From assembly GCA_003417655.1 (NCBI GenBank), contig QVMW01000015.1:1-64000 (forward strand): DNA of 64,000 nt, given 5' to 3'. Numbering within the stretch: position 1 is the first letter of the stretch; the number at the start of each line of letters is the position of its first letter. A program made the translations under genes and the position numbers. The notes under the pieces were generated by a model. That model ran no database searches. It was not told the origin of the DNA and worked only from the letters and a program-made list of their open reading frames with translations. Source of the stretch: Rhodobacteraceae bacterium 63075 (GTDB lineage Bacteria; Pseudomonadota; Alphaproteobacteria; Rhodobacterales; Rhodobacteraceae). This document shows positions 37,676-46,424 of this stretch, in pieces.

Positions 37676-37939
37676 ATGTCGGAAAATCAACCGATGGAAG
37701 CAAGAATCCGCAGACGGCTGGAAGAGGCCTTCGATGTGCAAGAGCTTGAAGTGATTAACGAATCGCATCTGCATGCCGGGCACGCGGGCGACGACGGGTC
37801 AGGTGAGAGCCATTTTCGCCTGCGTCTTCAAGCCCTTGGACTGGATCAGATGAGCAGGGTCGAGCGGCATCGCGCCGTGCACAAGGCGCTGGGGCCGCTC
37901 ACGGGCGAGATTCACGCCCTGGCGCTGGAACTGTCCTGA
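37676..37939 (+). CDS. BolA family protein
   Basis: An 87-residue BolA-fold protein: MEARIRRRLEEAFDVQELEV, then the ESHLHAGHAG segment and SRVERHRAVHKALGPLTGEIHAL. BolA proteins pair with monothiol glutaredoxins in Fe-S handling or act as regulators. ATG 37676 lies behind GGAAAGGGCAGG. Its 3' end overlaps the convergent DUF4177-like gene by 28 bases. Confidence 0.93.
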   Translation: MSENQPMEARIRRRLEEAFDVQELEVINESHLHAGHAGDDGSGESHFRLRLQALGLDQMSRVERHRAVHKALGPLTGEIHALALELS

Positions 37940-38310
37940 TCGTCCGCCTCTGAGAGGCCGTCATCGGCTGTCGTGTCCTCCCCGGCGATCACGGGCTGCG
38001 GCGTCGCCGGAGGCTGAACGGGAGCAACCGAGGGCGCTGTGGGCGCCGGGATCTCGGGCAACACGGGGTCATCGGCGGTTTCTTGGCGTGCCTTGCGGAA
38101 CACGAGCAGGGAGCGATACACGATCGTTGAGGAGCGAAAGCCAGCGCGTTCCTCGCTCGGCAGTGTTTCGGCGCGCAGGAATTCCCAGCCGCCTCGGGCC
38201 TCGCGATTCATCAGCTCGCTGAGCGTATTTGCAAAACGATCCTCGGCGGATTTCAAACCCTTGGCCTTCAGGCCCTTTTTCGGGGCGGGGACGATCTTGT
38301 ATTCGTACAC
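37912..38310 (-). CDS. DUF4177-like protein with a disordered tail
   Basis: A 132-residue protein. The first 75 residues match a small family (YEYKIVPAPKKGLKAKGLKS, then LSELMNREARGGWEFLRAET and TIVYRSLLVFRKA) related to DUF4177. The rest is rich in Pro, Ala, Asp and Ser and is probably disordered. The start is taken as GTG 38310, nine bases after AGAAGG, because similarity begins there; the open frame upstream runs into antisense thioesterase sequence. The function is unknown. Confidence 0.7.
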   Translation of the reverse strand: MYEYKIVPAPKKGLKAKGLKSAEDRFANTLSELMNREARGGWEFLRAETLPSEERAGFRSSTIVYRSLLVFRKARQETADDPVLPEIPAPTAPSVAPVQPPATPQPVIAGEDTTADDGLSEADDQDSSSARA

Positions 38311-38404
38311 TGCTGTGACCTTCTCAATACGCTGACAGTTCTGCGCATCGGGAGATAGCGCAATTGCGGCGGCGCGTGAAGCGCTTTCGGCGGCTTGGCG
38401 GACG

Positions 38405-38881
38405 TCAGCTCTTGCGGTGGATGCCCATGGGGCGTCCGACGAAGTCGGGCTGGGGCAGCTTGGCGTGTTCTTCGAGCAGGGCTTGGAACTTCGCATGGAT
38501 ATCCGCAGGCATCGGGGCGACGCGCGGGCCGGACTGGTCGACATGCAGGCCGAGCCCTTCACCCTGCGCCGCGACCCAGCCCTCTTCGTGAATAAGCGAT
38601 TGGGCGAAGTGGAAGCGCTTGGAGTCGAAATCGAGCAGTTGAAAACTGGTGCGGACCTTGTCGCCCTCATGCAGCTCGCGCAGGTAGCGGATGTGGTATT
38701 CCGCCGAATAGGTGGTGCAGCCCGTGCGTTCCCGGTAGTCCGGCCCGAAGCTCAGATCGCTCCAGAGCTGATCGACCCCCTGGTCCAGCAGCACGTTGTA
38801 ATAGGCCATGTTGAGATGGCCGTTGTAATCGATCCATTCGGGCAGAACGGTCATCGGCTCGGACAGGAACGGGGCGGTCAT
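38405..38881 (-). CDS. hotdog-fold thioesterase
   Basis: A 158-residue 4HBT-type acyl-CoA thioesterase. The active-site stretch is WIDYNGHLNMAYYNVLLDQG, with the Asp/His pattern of the YbgC/FcbC type. RYLRELHEGDKVRTSFQLLD and SLIHEEGWVAAQGEGL follow. It resembles the betainyl-CoA thioesterases of carnitine catabolism, but no neighbour supports that role here. The upstream region carries a large inverted-repeat cluster. Confidence 0.8.
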   Translation of the reverse strand: MTAPFLSEPMTVLPEWIDYNGHLNMAYYNVLLDQGVDQLWSDLSFGPDYRERTGCTTYSAEYHIRYLRELHEGDKVRTSFQLLDFDSKRFHFAQSLIHEEGWVAAQGEGLGLHVDQSGPRVAPMPADIHAKFQALLEEHAKLPQPDFVGRPMGIHRKS

Positions 38882-38896
38882 GGCATATCCATTTTC

Positions 38897-39011
38897 TAAA
38901 GCGTTTCGAGAAAAACCTGAGGCACAGCTTTTCTCGAAGCGCGTGCAGCATATGAGCGTCTTGGACGCTTCGAGTTATCTTCGTGCCTCAAGTATAACTC
39001 GAAACGTTTTA
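38897..39011. repeat. inverted-repeat cluster upstream of the thioesterase gene
   Basis: Two outer 29-nt arms (38897-38925 and 38983-39011) are inverted copies matching at 24 of 29 positions. Inside lie four copies of CGYTTCGAG in alternating orientation: 38902-38910 (+), 38933-38941 (-), 38966-38974 (+) and 38998-39006 (-). The total of 115 bp contains no gene. It could be a small non-autonomous element or an operator array. Confidence 0.7.
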
Positions 39012-39053
39012 GCGGCCTGCATTCAATGGCAAACTGCGCGGCAGGGTTCAAGG

Positions 39054-39186
39054 TCTCTCGCGCCCCTTTTCGCACGCGCCCGCCCGCCCACCCCGCGCGC
39101 GAAAAGGGGCGCGAGAGATGGCATGCCGGGCGCTTGCTTGCTGACCGCGGGAGCCTCCGGCGGGGATATTTGGAGCAAGAAGAAGG
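39054..39186 (+). repeat. large hairpin with conserved C-rich loop plus dispersed tail motif, copy 1
   Basis: A perfect 20-bp stem at 39054-39073 / 39099-39118 (arms TCTCGCGCCCCTTTTCGC.. and its complement). The loop contains CCCGCCCGCCCACCCC at 39079-39094. After a linker ending near TGACC comes CCTCCGGCGG, then GGGATATTTGGAGCAAGAAG at 39163-39182, continuing AAGG. It ends 15 bases from the gatB stop. Copy 2 lies at 48570-48687. Confidence 0.75.
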
Positions 39187-39201
39187 CGGAAGCGCCGCGC
39201 C

Positions 39202-40713
39202 TCAGCCGAGTTTTTTCTGCACCAGCTCGTTGACGGCCTTGGGGTTGGCTTTGCCGCCGGTGGCTTTCATCACCTGGCCGACGAACCAGCCCGCCAGCTT
39301 GGGGTTCTCCTTGGCCTTTTCCACCTGCGCGGGGTTGGCTGCGATGATCTCGTCGAGCGCGGCCTCGATGGCGCCTGTGTCGGTCACCTGTTTCATGCCG
39401 CGCGCCTCGACGATCTCCTCGGGGTCGCCGCCCTCGGTATAGACGATCTCGAAGAGTTCCTTGGCAATCTTGCCGGAGATCGTGTCGGACTTGATCAGGT
39501 CGATCACTTTCCCGAGTTGCTCGGGGCTGACGGGGCTTTCGGTGATGTCCTTGTCGCCGTCCTTCCTGAGCCGGCCGAAGAGCTCGTTGATCACCCAGTT
39601 GGCGGCGAGCTTGCCGTCGCGCCCGTCGGCGGCCTTTTCGAAGAAGGCGGCCGAGGCTGTCTCGGCGGTGAGCACCGAGGCGTCGTATTCGGTCAGGCCG
39701 TAATCGGCCATGAACCTAGCCTTCTTCTCGTCGGGCAGCTCGGGCAGGTGCGCGGCGATGTCATCGACCCAAGCCTGTTCGAGCTCCAGCGGCAGCAGAT
39801 CGGGGCAGGGGAAGTAGCGGTAGTCATGCGCCTCTTCCTTGGAGCGCATCGAGCGCGTCTCGCCCTTGTCGGGGTCGTAGAGCCTGGTCTCCTGAACGAT
39901 CTCGCCGCCCTCCTCGAGAATGCGGATCTGGCGGCGGGCCTCGAAGTCGATGGCGGCTTGGATGAAGCGCATGGAGTTCATGTTCTTGATCTCGCAGCGC
40001 GTGCCGAGATGCGAGAAGTCCTGAGTCTCCATGTATTTCTCGTAGGCGCCGGGGCGGCAGACGGAGACGTTCACATCCGCCCTCAGGTTGCCGTTCTGCA
40101 TGTTGCCGTCGCATGTGCCGAGATAGCGCAGGATCTGGCGCAGCTTGACCACGTAGGCTGCCGCTTCCTCGGGCCCGCGGATGTCGGGGCGCGAGACGAT
40201 TTCCATCAGAGCCACGCCCGTGCGGTTGAGATCGACGAAGGACATGTTGGGGTCCATGTCGTGGATGGATTTGCCGGCGTCCTGCTCGAGGTGAATGCGC
40301 TCGATACGCACCTTGCGGGCGATGCCCGGCTCCATGTCGACGAGGATCTCGCCTTCGCCGACAATGGGCTCGTAGAGCTGGGAAATCTGGTAGCCCTGAG
40401 GCAGGTCGGGGTAGAAGTAGTTTTTCCGGTCGAAGGCCGACTTGAGATGGATCTGCGCCTTGAGGCCAAGGCCTGTGCGCACGGCCTGCTCGACGCAGAA
40501 CTCGTTGATCACCGGGAGCATCCCCGGCATGGCGGCATCGACGAAGGCGACGTTTGAATTGGGCTCCGCGCCGAACTGGGTGCTCGCGCCGGAGAAGAGC
40601 TTGGCCTTGGAGGAAACCTGCGCATGGACTTCCATGCCGATCACCAGTTCCCAGTCATGCTTGGCGCCGGCGATCACCTTCGGTTCCGGGGCGTCATAGG
40701 TAAGATCGAGCAT
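39202..40713 (-). CDS. gatB: GatB, aspartyl/glutamyl-tRNA amidotransferase subunit B
   Basis: A 503-residue subunit of the GatCAB amidotransferase that converts Glu-tRNA(Gln) (and Asp-tRNA(Asn)) to the amidated form. It starts near [20 protein letters not shown]. It then shows [48 protein letters not shown] and [19 protein letters not shown], all GatB signatures. The C-terminal YqeY-like domain ends with [20 protein letters not shown]. gatA and gatC are not adjacent. Confidence 0.97.
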   Translation of the reverse strand: MLDLTYDAPEPKVIAGAKHDWELVIGMEVHAQVSSKAKLFSGASTQFGAEPNSNVAFVDAAMPGMLPVINEFCVEQAVRTGLGLKAQIHLKSAFDRKNYFYPDLPQGYQISQLYEPIVGEGEILVDMEPGIARKVRIERIHLEQDAGKSIHDMDPNMSFVDLNRTGVALMEIVSRPDIRGPEEAAAYVVKLRQILRYLGTCDGNMQNGNLRADVNVSVCRPGAYEKYMETQDFSHLGTRCEIKNMNSMRFIQAAIDFEARRQIRILEEGGEIVQETRLYDPDKGETRSMRSKEEAHDYRYFPCPDLLPLELEQAWVDDIAAHLPELPDEKKARFMADYGLTEYDASVLTAETASAAFFEKAADGRDGKLAANWVINELFGRLRKDGDKDITESPVSPEQLGKVIDLIKSDTISGKIAKELFEIVYTEGGDPEEIVEARGMKQVTDTGAIEAALDEIIAANPAQVEKAKENPKLAGWFVGQVMKATGGKANPKAVNELVQKKLG

Positions 40714-40798
40714 TGGCCCACGTCCTCATTTTCGCAATTGATGCAAGGTCCGGGGCGTTCTAGGCCAGCAGCCCGGGCGGGGCAAGGGCGTTTAGGCC

Positions 40799-42142
40799 TC
40801 AGCTCTCGGAGGACAGGGCAAGGCCCGGGCGGGAGAAGTCGAGCACCTTGCCCTTGAGGATCTCGTGTTTGAAATGGCTGGCGATGGCGGCGCGTGCGCA
40901 GTCATAGCCCTTGCGGATGAGGGCACCGCGCGGGGGAAGGTAGGTGCCCGGATCGGGGCCAAGGTCGGCCTCGGCCCAGAGCAGCGGATGCAGCTCTGTG
41001 AGCCTGTCGCGCAGGATGTGATCGAAGACCGAGTGAATGGCCTTGCGGGTCTCGCGCACCACATCGGGGGCCTCCACGGGGGTGCGTGCGGGCGACATCG
41101 TGATGCCGGTATAGGCGGCAAGCTGGTTGGCGATGTGCTGATCGGGTTGCAGGTAGAGAATGTCGCGCAGCGCTTCGATGAAAAAATCCGTGTCGAGCTG
41201 GCGCGCCGCGCCCTGATCGACGCGCAGCGCGTCGAGATAGACCCAGGCATAGGCGCCGTTGCCCCAGATGTTCTGGGTGCGCCCGGCGGTGCGGCGCGCT
41301 TCGAGCTCGAGCGCATCGTAGGAGCCGAACCAGCGGGGCAGCAGAAAATTCCCGAGGCTGCGCATGGAGGCGGTATGCACCGGGTTGAGATCGATCAGGC
41401 GCTCGTAGGCATCGGCGATATGCAGAGCCGGCTTGGGCTTGGCCACGACGAGGCCGCACTTGGCCGCGGCCATGAGCGGTGAGGCGAGCGCGGTGCGCGA
41501 GAAGCTCTCGATGATCTCGGAGGCGCGGTCGAAATGCGCCTCGAAGAGTGCGCGGTTGCGCTCCGGGATCTCGTGTGACCAGTCGGAGCCGCGCCAGAGC
41601 CAGCCGATATCCATGTGGGTCTGTGCGACGATCTCGGCGACCGCATAGTCATCGGCGTAGTCCTGCAACACCTCTTCGAGCGCCTCCACGCCATCGAGAC
41701 TGGGCGAAAGCCCGTCCGCCAGCGCATGCTCGAAGGCCAGCACAATATCGGCGCGCGCCCCGACGCTGAGAAGGTTGGCATGTGGCATGCCGCAATGCGT
41801 GGCGGCCTTGCGGTTGTCAGCGCTGCGGATGGCGCGGCCGAGCTCGTCCCAGCGTTCCTGGCGGGCCAGGAACTGTCCACGGTCCTGGATACGGATGCGC
41901 GAGCTTTCCTCGGGCGGCTCCTCGGCGATCGGCAGGACGAGTTGCTCTTCGAGACGGTTGGCGAAGCTGACGGAGGCGGATTGCCCGAGGGTGTTCTGAC
42001 CCGACAAGGCGCGCCCCGGCAGATCGTTGCCGCGTCTCGCGGGGGCCTTGTGAAACGGTTTGCCGCGCGCTTTCTCGGAGGAGCTGCGCAGGGTTTCACG
42101 GGCTTGCGATGCGAGTGCAGGCAGATAGGGCAGGAGCGCCAT
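40799..42142 (-). CDS. conserved-looking protein of unknown function
   Basis: A 447-residue protein with no signal peptide that I can see. The first 100 residues are polar and probably flexible. The rest is Ala/Leu-rich and helical, with aromatic segments (THMDIGWLWRGSDWSHEIPE, NFLLPRWFGSYDALELEARR, NIWGNGAYAWVYLDALRVD, DTDFFIEALRDILYLQPDQH). The pattern of helix pairs suggests a TPR-like fold. I do not recognise the family. It is monocistronic, between gatB and a divergent transglycosylase-like gene. Confidence 0.6.
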   Translation of the reverse strand: MALLPYLPALASQARETLRSSSEKARGKPFHKAPARRGNDLPGRALSGQNTLGQSASVSFANRLEEQLVLPIAEEPPEESSRIRIQDRGQFLARQERWDELGRAIRSADNRKAATHCGMPHANLLSVGARADIVLAFEHALADGLSPSLDGVEALEEVLQDYADDYAVAEIVAQTHMDIGWLWRGSDWSHEIPERNRALFEAHFDRASEIIESFSRTALASPLMAAAKCGLVVAKPKPALHIADAYERLIDLNPVHTASMRSLGNFLLPRWFGSYDALELEARRTAGRTQNIWGNGAYAWVYLDALRVDQGAARQLDTDFFIEALRDILYLQPDQHIANQLAAYTGITMSPARTPVEAPDVVRETRKAIHSVFDHILRDRLTELHPLLWAEADLGPDPGTYLPPRGALIRKGYDCARAAIASHFKHEILKGKVLDFSRPGLALSSES

Positions 42143-42326
42143 GTGATTTCTTCCTTTTGACTTGGCTCATTCCTGCCGGCCGTTTGAGGCCAAAAAACGG
42201 CGATCCCGCGGGGGAATTCGGGTAAAGGCGGCGTGATTTGGTGGACTGTCTGCTGGGCCGAAACAATCTGTCCCTGGCGGTGCTGGAGTTTGCTATTTCG
42301 CGCAAAATCCTGTTGGCTCGTCCGGG

Positions 42327-43247
42327 ATGTCTGCTGCTGCCACATATCGGCGCGCCGGTTTGATGACCGTGATCGCGCTGAGCGGTGCCTTCTGGGCGCT
42401 GGGCGTGCTTGTTGCCTCTGCATCCACCTTGGAGACTGAGCGCAAACGTGGCGAGGGCGCTCCGACCGGTGCCTCGGAAAGCTACGCGGCGCTGGAAAAT
42501 GCCGGCCCGGCCCTTCCCGTGGCAGGCGGCGTTATGGCGACGCCCGAGAATGTCAGCCCGCCGGGGCCGGAATTTGCCAAGCTGCGACCGGTTGCGCGCA
42601 AGGTCTCCTATCCGACGGCGGCTCACGCGCGACTCGCCAATATCCGCCCCAAGCTGCGGCCCTATTTCCTGCCTGCGACCCGCTGGGAGCACAAGCCCGG
42701 GCACAAGCGCTGGACCAGGGCGGCGATGCAGGCCGTGCTTTCGCATGGGCGGCCGTTGGTGCAGACCGTGCCGTCCGATTATCGCGATTGGTGTCCTGCC
42801 TACAGGGAGAACGATGCGAAAAGGCGCGCGATGTTCTGGGTCGGCTTCATGTCGGCGCTGGCCAAGCATGAGAGCACCTATCGCTCCGATGCTGTGGGCG
42901 GTGGAGGCCTTTGGTATGGCCTATTGCAGATTCTGCCTTCAACGGCCGAGCTTTATCGCTGCGAGGCGCGGACGGGTGAGGCGCTGAAAGACGGCGCGCT
43001 CAACCTGAGCTGTGCGGCGCGGATCATGGCGAAGACCGTGGCGCGCGACCGGATCATCCACGGGTTCTTCCCCGGCCAGAAGCGCCGCTATCGCGGGATC
43101 ACACAGGACTGGGGGCCGATGCACTCGTCGGCCAAGCGCCGCGACATGGCGCAATGGACGCGGCAGCAAAGCTATTGCATCTCGCGCCGCTCGCTGCGGC
43201 CCGTGGTGCGGCCGGAGAGCTTGGTCAGGTCATCGGGAAGCCAATGA
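42327..43247 (+). CDS. lytic transglycosylase-like (SLT) protein
   Basis: A 306-residue exported protein. A hydrophobic segment at 13-33 is a signal anchor or signal peptide; a Pro-rich linker follows. The C-terminal domain has SALAKHESTYRSDAVGGGG, with the likely catalytic Glu in HEST, then GLLQILPSTAELYRCEAR, the SLT GLxQI motif. These enzymes cleave the MurNAc-GlcNAc bond of peptidoglycan. The start may instead be ATG 42363. It is convergent with pepN, with only four bases between the stops. Confidence 0.8.
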   Translation: MSAAATYRRAGLMTVIALSGAFWALGVLVASASTLETERKRGEGAPTGASESYAALENAGPALPVAGGVMATPENVSPPGPEFAKLRPVARKVSYPTAAHARLANIRPKLRPYFLPATRWEHKPGHKRWTRAAMQAVLSHGRPLVQTVPSDYRDWCPAYRENDAKRRAMFWVGFMSALAKHESTYRSDAVGGGGLWYGLLQILPSTAELYRCEARTGEALKDGALNLSCAARIMAKTVARDRIIHGFFPGQKRRYRGITQDWGPMHSSAKRRDMAQWTRQQSYCISRRSLRPVVRPESLVRSSGSQ

Positions 43248-43251
43248 CAGA

Positions 43252-45918
43252 TTAGCCCTCCAGGATGCGGCTGACCATCTCCCGGGTGTCCCGGCTGAGA
43301 TCGGGCGTGGCGGCGATCCGTTCAAGCTGACCCTTGATCAGCGCCTGGCGCGCAGCGTCGTAGCGTTTCCATGTCTGGAATGCGGTGCACATGCGGGCGG
43401 TTGTTTGCGGGTTCAGCGCATCGAGCTTGATCAGCCAGTCGGTCAGCAGGGTGTAGCCTTTGCCAGAGGCGTGGTGAAAGCCCGCGTGATGCCCGGCCAG
43501 CGCGCCGAAGACCGCGCGGAAGCGGTTCGGGTTTTTCATGTCGAAAAGCGAATGACGCGTGAGCGCCTCGGCGCGGGCGGCGGCCTCGGCGGGCGCAGAT
43601 GTGCTGACTTGCAGGGCGAACCATTTGTCCATGACCAGCCGGTCGTGTTCCCAGCGCTTGTAGAAGGTCTCGTTCTCTGCGGTGCCCAGCTCCTGCACCA
43701 GCAGGCAGGAGAGCGCGCCCAGCGACTGTGTCATGTTCCCCGATGCTTCGAACTGCGCGCGCGCTGCCTTGCCGCCGTCCATGCGCGTCAGCATTGCAAG
43801 AAGGCGTTGGCCGAGGGCGCGCTTGCCTGCCTGCTCGGCGTCGGGCTGGTAGGGCGCGTCTATGCGAACAGTTTCGCGAAGGCGCGGCAGGCTGTCTGCC
43901 AGCGTCTCGGCGAGGGCCTGCGCCATGGTCTCGGTGGCATCGAAGATCGCTTGCGGATCAGGTGTGTGCCCCGCGTCGGCAAGTGATTGCGCGAGATCGT
44001 CCTGCGGGATCGGCTGAAGCACGAGCGCGCGGAAGGCCGGATCGAGGCTGTCGTCGCGGGTCACGCGGGCGGCGGCATCGAGAAAGGCGCTGTCGGGCGC
44101 GGCGCCTTGCGTGATCATCCGGCTCAGCGCATCGCGCCGCAAGGCCTGACCGGCCTCCCACTTGTTGAAGGGGTCCGTGTCATGCGTGAGCAGAAAGGCG
44201 CGCTCGTCGTTCTCGATCTCGCGTCCGAGAATGACAGGTGCGGAAAAATCACGCAATATCGAGGGGATGGGCTTTGAAGCTAATCCATCCCATGAGAAGC
44301 TCTGCTGGCGTTTGGTCATTTCCAGCATCGTTGTGCCGACCATTTCGTCGCCGTTCGGGCCGAGCAGGCCGACGGCAATGGGAATGACTCGCGGCTGCTT
44401 TTGGGGCTGCCCCGGCGTGGGCGGCGTTTCCTGTTTGAACGTAAGAGTATAGCGCCCGTCCTTGAACTTTTCCGTGACCTTGAGGCGCGGCGTGCCTGCC
44501 GAGGTATACCACCGCTTGAAGCGCTTCAGATCGCGCCCCGTGACATCCTCGAAGACCTTGAGCCAATCCTCGATCGTGGCGGCCTCGCCATCATGGCGGG
44601 TGAAGTAGAGATCGAGTGCTTCGTAATACGCTTCATCTCCGACGAGGCGTTTCAGCATCCCGATGAGCTCGGCGCCTTTTTCGTAAACGGTCGCCGTGTA
44701 GAAATTGTTGATCTCGACGAAGCTGTCGGGGCGGACGGGGTGCGCCAGCGGGCCGTTGTCCTCGCGGAATTGCCGCGCGCGCAGGTCGGCTACGTCATGG
44801 ATGCGCTTGACGGGCGCGGAGCGCATATCGGAGGTGAACTGCGCATCGCGGAAGACGGTCAGCCCTTCCTTGAGGCAAAGCTGGAACCAGTCGCGGCAGG
44901 TGATCCGGTTGCCGGTCCAGTTGTGAAAATACTCATGCGCGATGATGGCCTCGATGCGCTCGAAGTTCGTATCGGTCGCGGTTTCGGGCGAGGCGAGCAC
45001 GCAGGAGGAGTTGAAGATGTTCAGCCCCTTGTTCTCCATCGCGCCCATGTTGAAATCATCCACCGCGACGATGTTGAAGATGTCGAGGTCGTATTCGCGG
45101 CCATAGACCTCCTCGTCCCATTTCATGGATTTCTTGAGCGCCTCCATGCCGAAGGCGCATTTGTCCTCGTCGCCGGGGCGCACCCAGATATTGAGCTCGA
45201 CGGGCTTGCCCGAGCGCGTCGTGAAGCTGCCGGGATGGGCCACCAGGTCGCCCGCGACGAGGGCGAAGAGATAGGCCGGCTTGGGCCAGGGATCGTGCCA
45301 TTCGGCAAAGCCCGGCCCCGAGGCCCCCTTGTTGCCGTTCGAGAGCATGACGGGCATGTCGCCCTCGATGCGCACCTTGAAGGTGCTCATGACATCGGGG
45401 CGGTCGGGATAGTAGGTGATCTTGCGGAAACCTTCGGCCTCGCATTGCGTGCAATACATCGCCGCTTGTTTTTGCTGGCTTTCGCGTCCGGCAGCTGCGC
45501 TGCCTCCCACGTCCAGCGGTGACATGTTGGATTGCTGGCTTTCGCGTCCGGCAGCTGCGCTGCCTCCCACGTCCAGCGGTGACATATACAGCCCCTCCAG
45601 AGCCGTGTTCGTCTCCGGGCTGATCTCGACCTCGGCCTCGAAGGTGAAGGGGGCATCGGGCACATCGGCCTCGAGCCCGCCCGGAACGAGGCGCGGCGTG
45701 ATCTCTTCCCCGTCGATGGCGGCGCGAATGAGGCGCAGGTCTTCGCCATGCAGGAAGAAGCGTTCGTCGCTTGCCTGCGGGTTCGGTGCGAAGCGGATGC
45801 GCGAGAGCACGCGCGTGCTGCGCGGCGCGAGCCGGAAGGTCAGCTCGACACCTTCAACGATGTAGCCGTAAGGCTTGTAATCCTTGAGATAAACGGTCTG
45901 AGGGGCGGCGTCGCGCAT
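43252..45918 (-). CDS. pepN: aminopeptidase N (M1) with an in-frame tandem insertion
   Basis: An 888-residue M1 zinc aminopeptidase of the E. coli PepN type. GAMENKGLN (near 288) binds the peptide N-terminus. The zinc site is HEYFHNWTGNRITCRDW with the distal Glu in LCLKEGLTVF (near 325-350). The C-terminal helical domain is complete. Residues 112-149 carry two copies of MSPLDVGGSAAAGRESQQ with a 20-residue period, between LEGLY and the conserved YCTQCEAEGF, where related enzymes have only a few residues. ATG 45918 has AGGATC upstream; the frame is open to 45984. Confidence 0.93.
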   Translation of the reverse strand: MRDAAPQTVYLKDYKPYGYIVEGVELTFRLAPRSTRVLSRIRFAPNPQASDERFFLHGEDLRLIRAAIDGEEITPRLVPGGLEADVPDAPFTFEAEVEISPETNTALEGLYMSPLDVGGSAAAGRESQQSNMSPLDVGGSAAAGRESQQKQAAMYCTQCEAEGFRKITYYPDRPDVMSTFKVRIEGDMPVMLSNGNKGASGPGFAEWHDPWPKPAYLFALVAGDLVAHPGSFTTRSGKPVELNIWVRPGDEDKCAFGMEALKKSMKWDEEVYGREYDLDIFNIVAVDDFNMGAMENKGLNIFNSSCVLASPETATDTNFERIEAIIAHEYFHNWTGNRITCRDWFQLCLKEGLTVFRDAQFTSDMRSAPVKRIHDVADLRARQFREDNGPLAHPVRPDSFVEINNFYTATVYEKGAELIGMLKRLVGDEAYYEALDLYFTRHDGEAATIEDWLKVFEDVTGRDLKRFKRWYTSAGTPRLKVTEKFKDGRYTLTFKQETPPTPGQPQKQPRVIPIAVGLLGPNGDEMVGTTMLEMTKRQQSFSWDGLASKPIPSILRDFSAPVILGREIENDERAFLLTHDTDPFNKWEAGQALRRDALSRMITQGAAPDSAFLDAAARVTRDDSLDPAFRALVLQPIPQDDLAQSLADAGHTPDPQAIFDATETMAQALAETLADSLPRLRETVRIDAPYQPDAEQAGKRALGQRLLAMLTRMDGGKAARAQFEASGNMTQSLGALSCLLVQELGTAENETFYKRWEHDRLVMDKWFALQVSTSAPAEAAARAEALTRHSLFDMKNPNRFRAVFGALAGHHAGFHHASGKGYTLLTDWLIKLDALNPQTTARMCTAFQTWKRYDAARQALIKGQLERIAATPDLSRDTREMVSRILEG
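45472..45585 (-). repeat. 60-bp-period tandem insertion inside pepN
   Basis: Two identical 54-bp stretches (45472-45525 and 45532-45585) are spaced exactly 60 bp apart, so reading frame is kept. Each holds the small palindrome GGCAGC-GCA-GCTGCC (minus strand). The unit encodes MSPLDVGGSAAAGRESQQSN. The perfect identity of the copies, within a conserved gene, points to a recent duplication. Confidence 0.9.
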
Positions 45919-46042
45919 GAATGATCCTGTGATCTGGAACTTATCGGTCGCCTGCACGTTATTCGTCCAATACCCCGCCCGCAAGCGCGCTCTGACGCGC
46001 CTTTCGCGCAGGCAGGATCACGCAAGACAAGGGAGACCAGAC

Positions 46043-46240
46043 ATGAGCCCGCCCGACACGAATATCGAAAAGCAGGAAAGACGCCACCGCCCCGCCCTTT
46101 GGGGGATCGCGATCGCGGTCGTCATCGCCCTTGTTTTCGTTGCGACCAGGACGGTCATGACGGTGGAGAATGCAGACGAAGAGAGCCAGGTCGAAACCGG
46201 CAGCGAAATGGCCCCGGCCACCGAGACCGAAGGCTATTGA
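46043..46240 (+). CDS. small single-pass membrane protein
   Basis: A 65-residue protein: polar, basic N-terminus (NIEKQERRHRP), one membrane segment (ALWGIAIAVVIALVFVA) and a short acidic tail (ENADEESQVETGSEMAPATE). ATG 46043 follows GGGAGACC. It lies between the divergent pepN and glcB and is followed by a possible terminator. No family recognised. Confidence 0.6.
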   Translation: MSPPDTNIEKQERRHRPALWGIAIAVVIALVFVATRTVMTVENADEESQVETGSEMAPATETEGY

Positions 46241-46270
46241 CCAAAGACTTGCCTCTCGCAGACATCCTGC

Positions 46271-46302
46271 GCCCGCCGTTTCAGGCGGGCGGTTTCGTTC
46301 GA
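46271..46302 (+). terminator. possible terminator after the small membrane protein gene
   Basis: A 7-bp stem GCCCGCC / GGCGGGC with loop GTTTCA, followed by the interrupted T-rich GGTTTCGTTCG. The T-run is poor, so the call is weak. Confidence 0.4.
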
Positions 46303-46424
46303 TTTTTCGGTTTTTCCTGAAGCGCCTGTCTGCTTTCTGCATGCAATTGAACACCGAAGCCGCATTGCCAGGGCCATGTCGTCGGCGCTAGACATGAAGA
46401 ACGCAATCTGTGCTGGAGGGTGAC

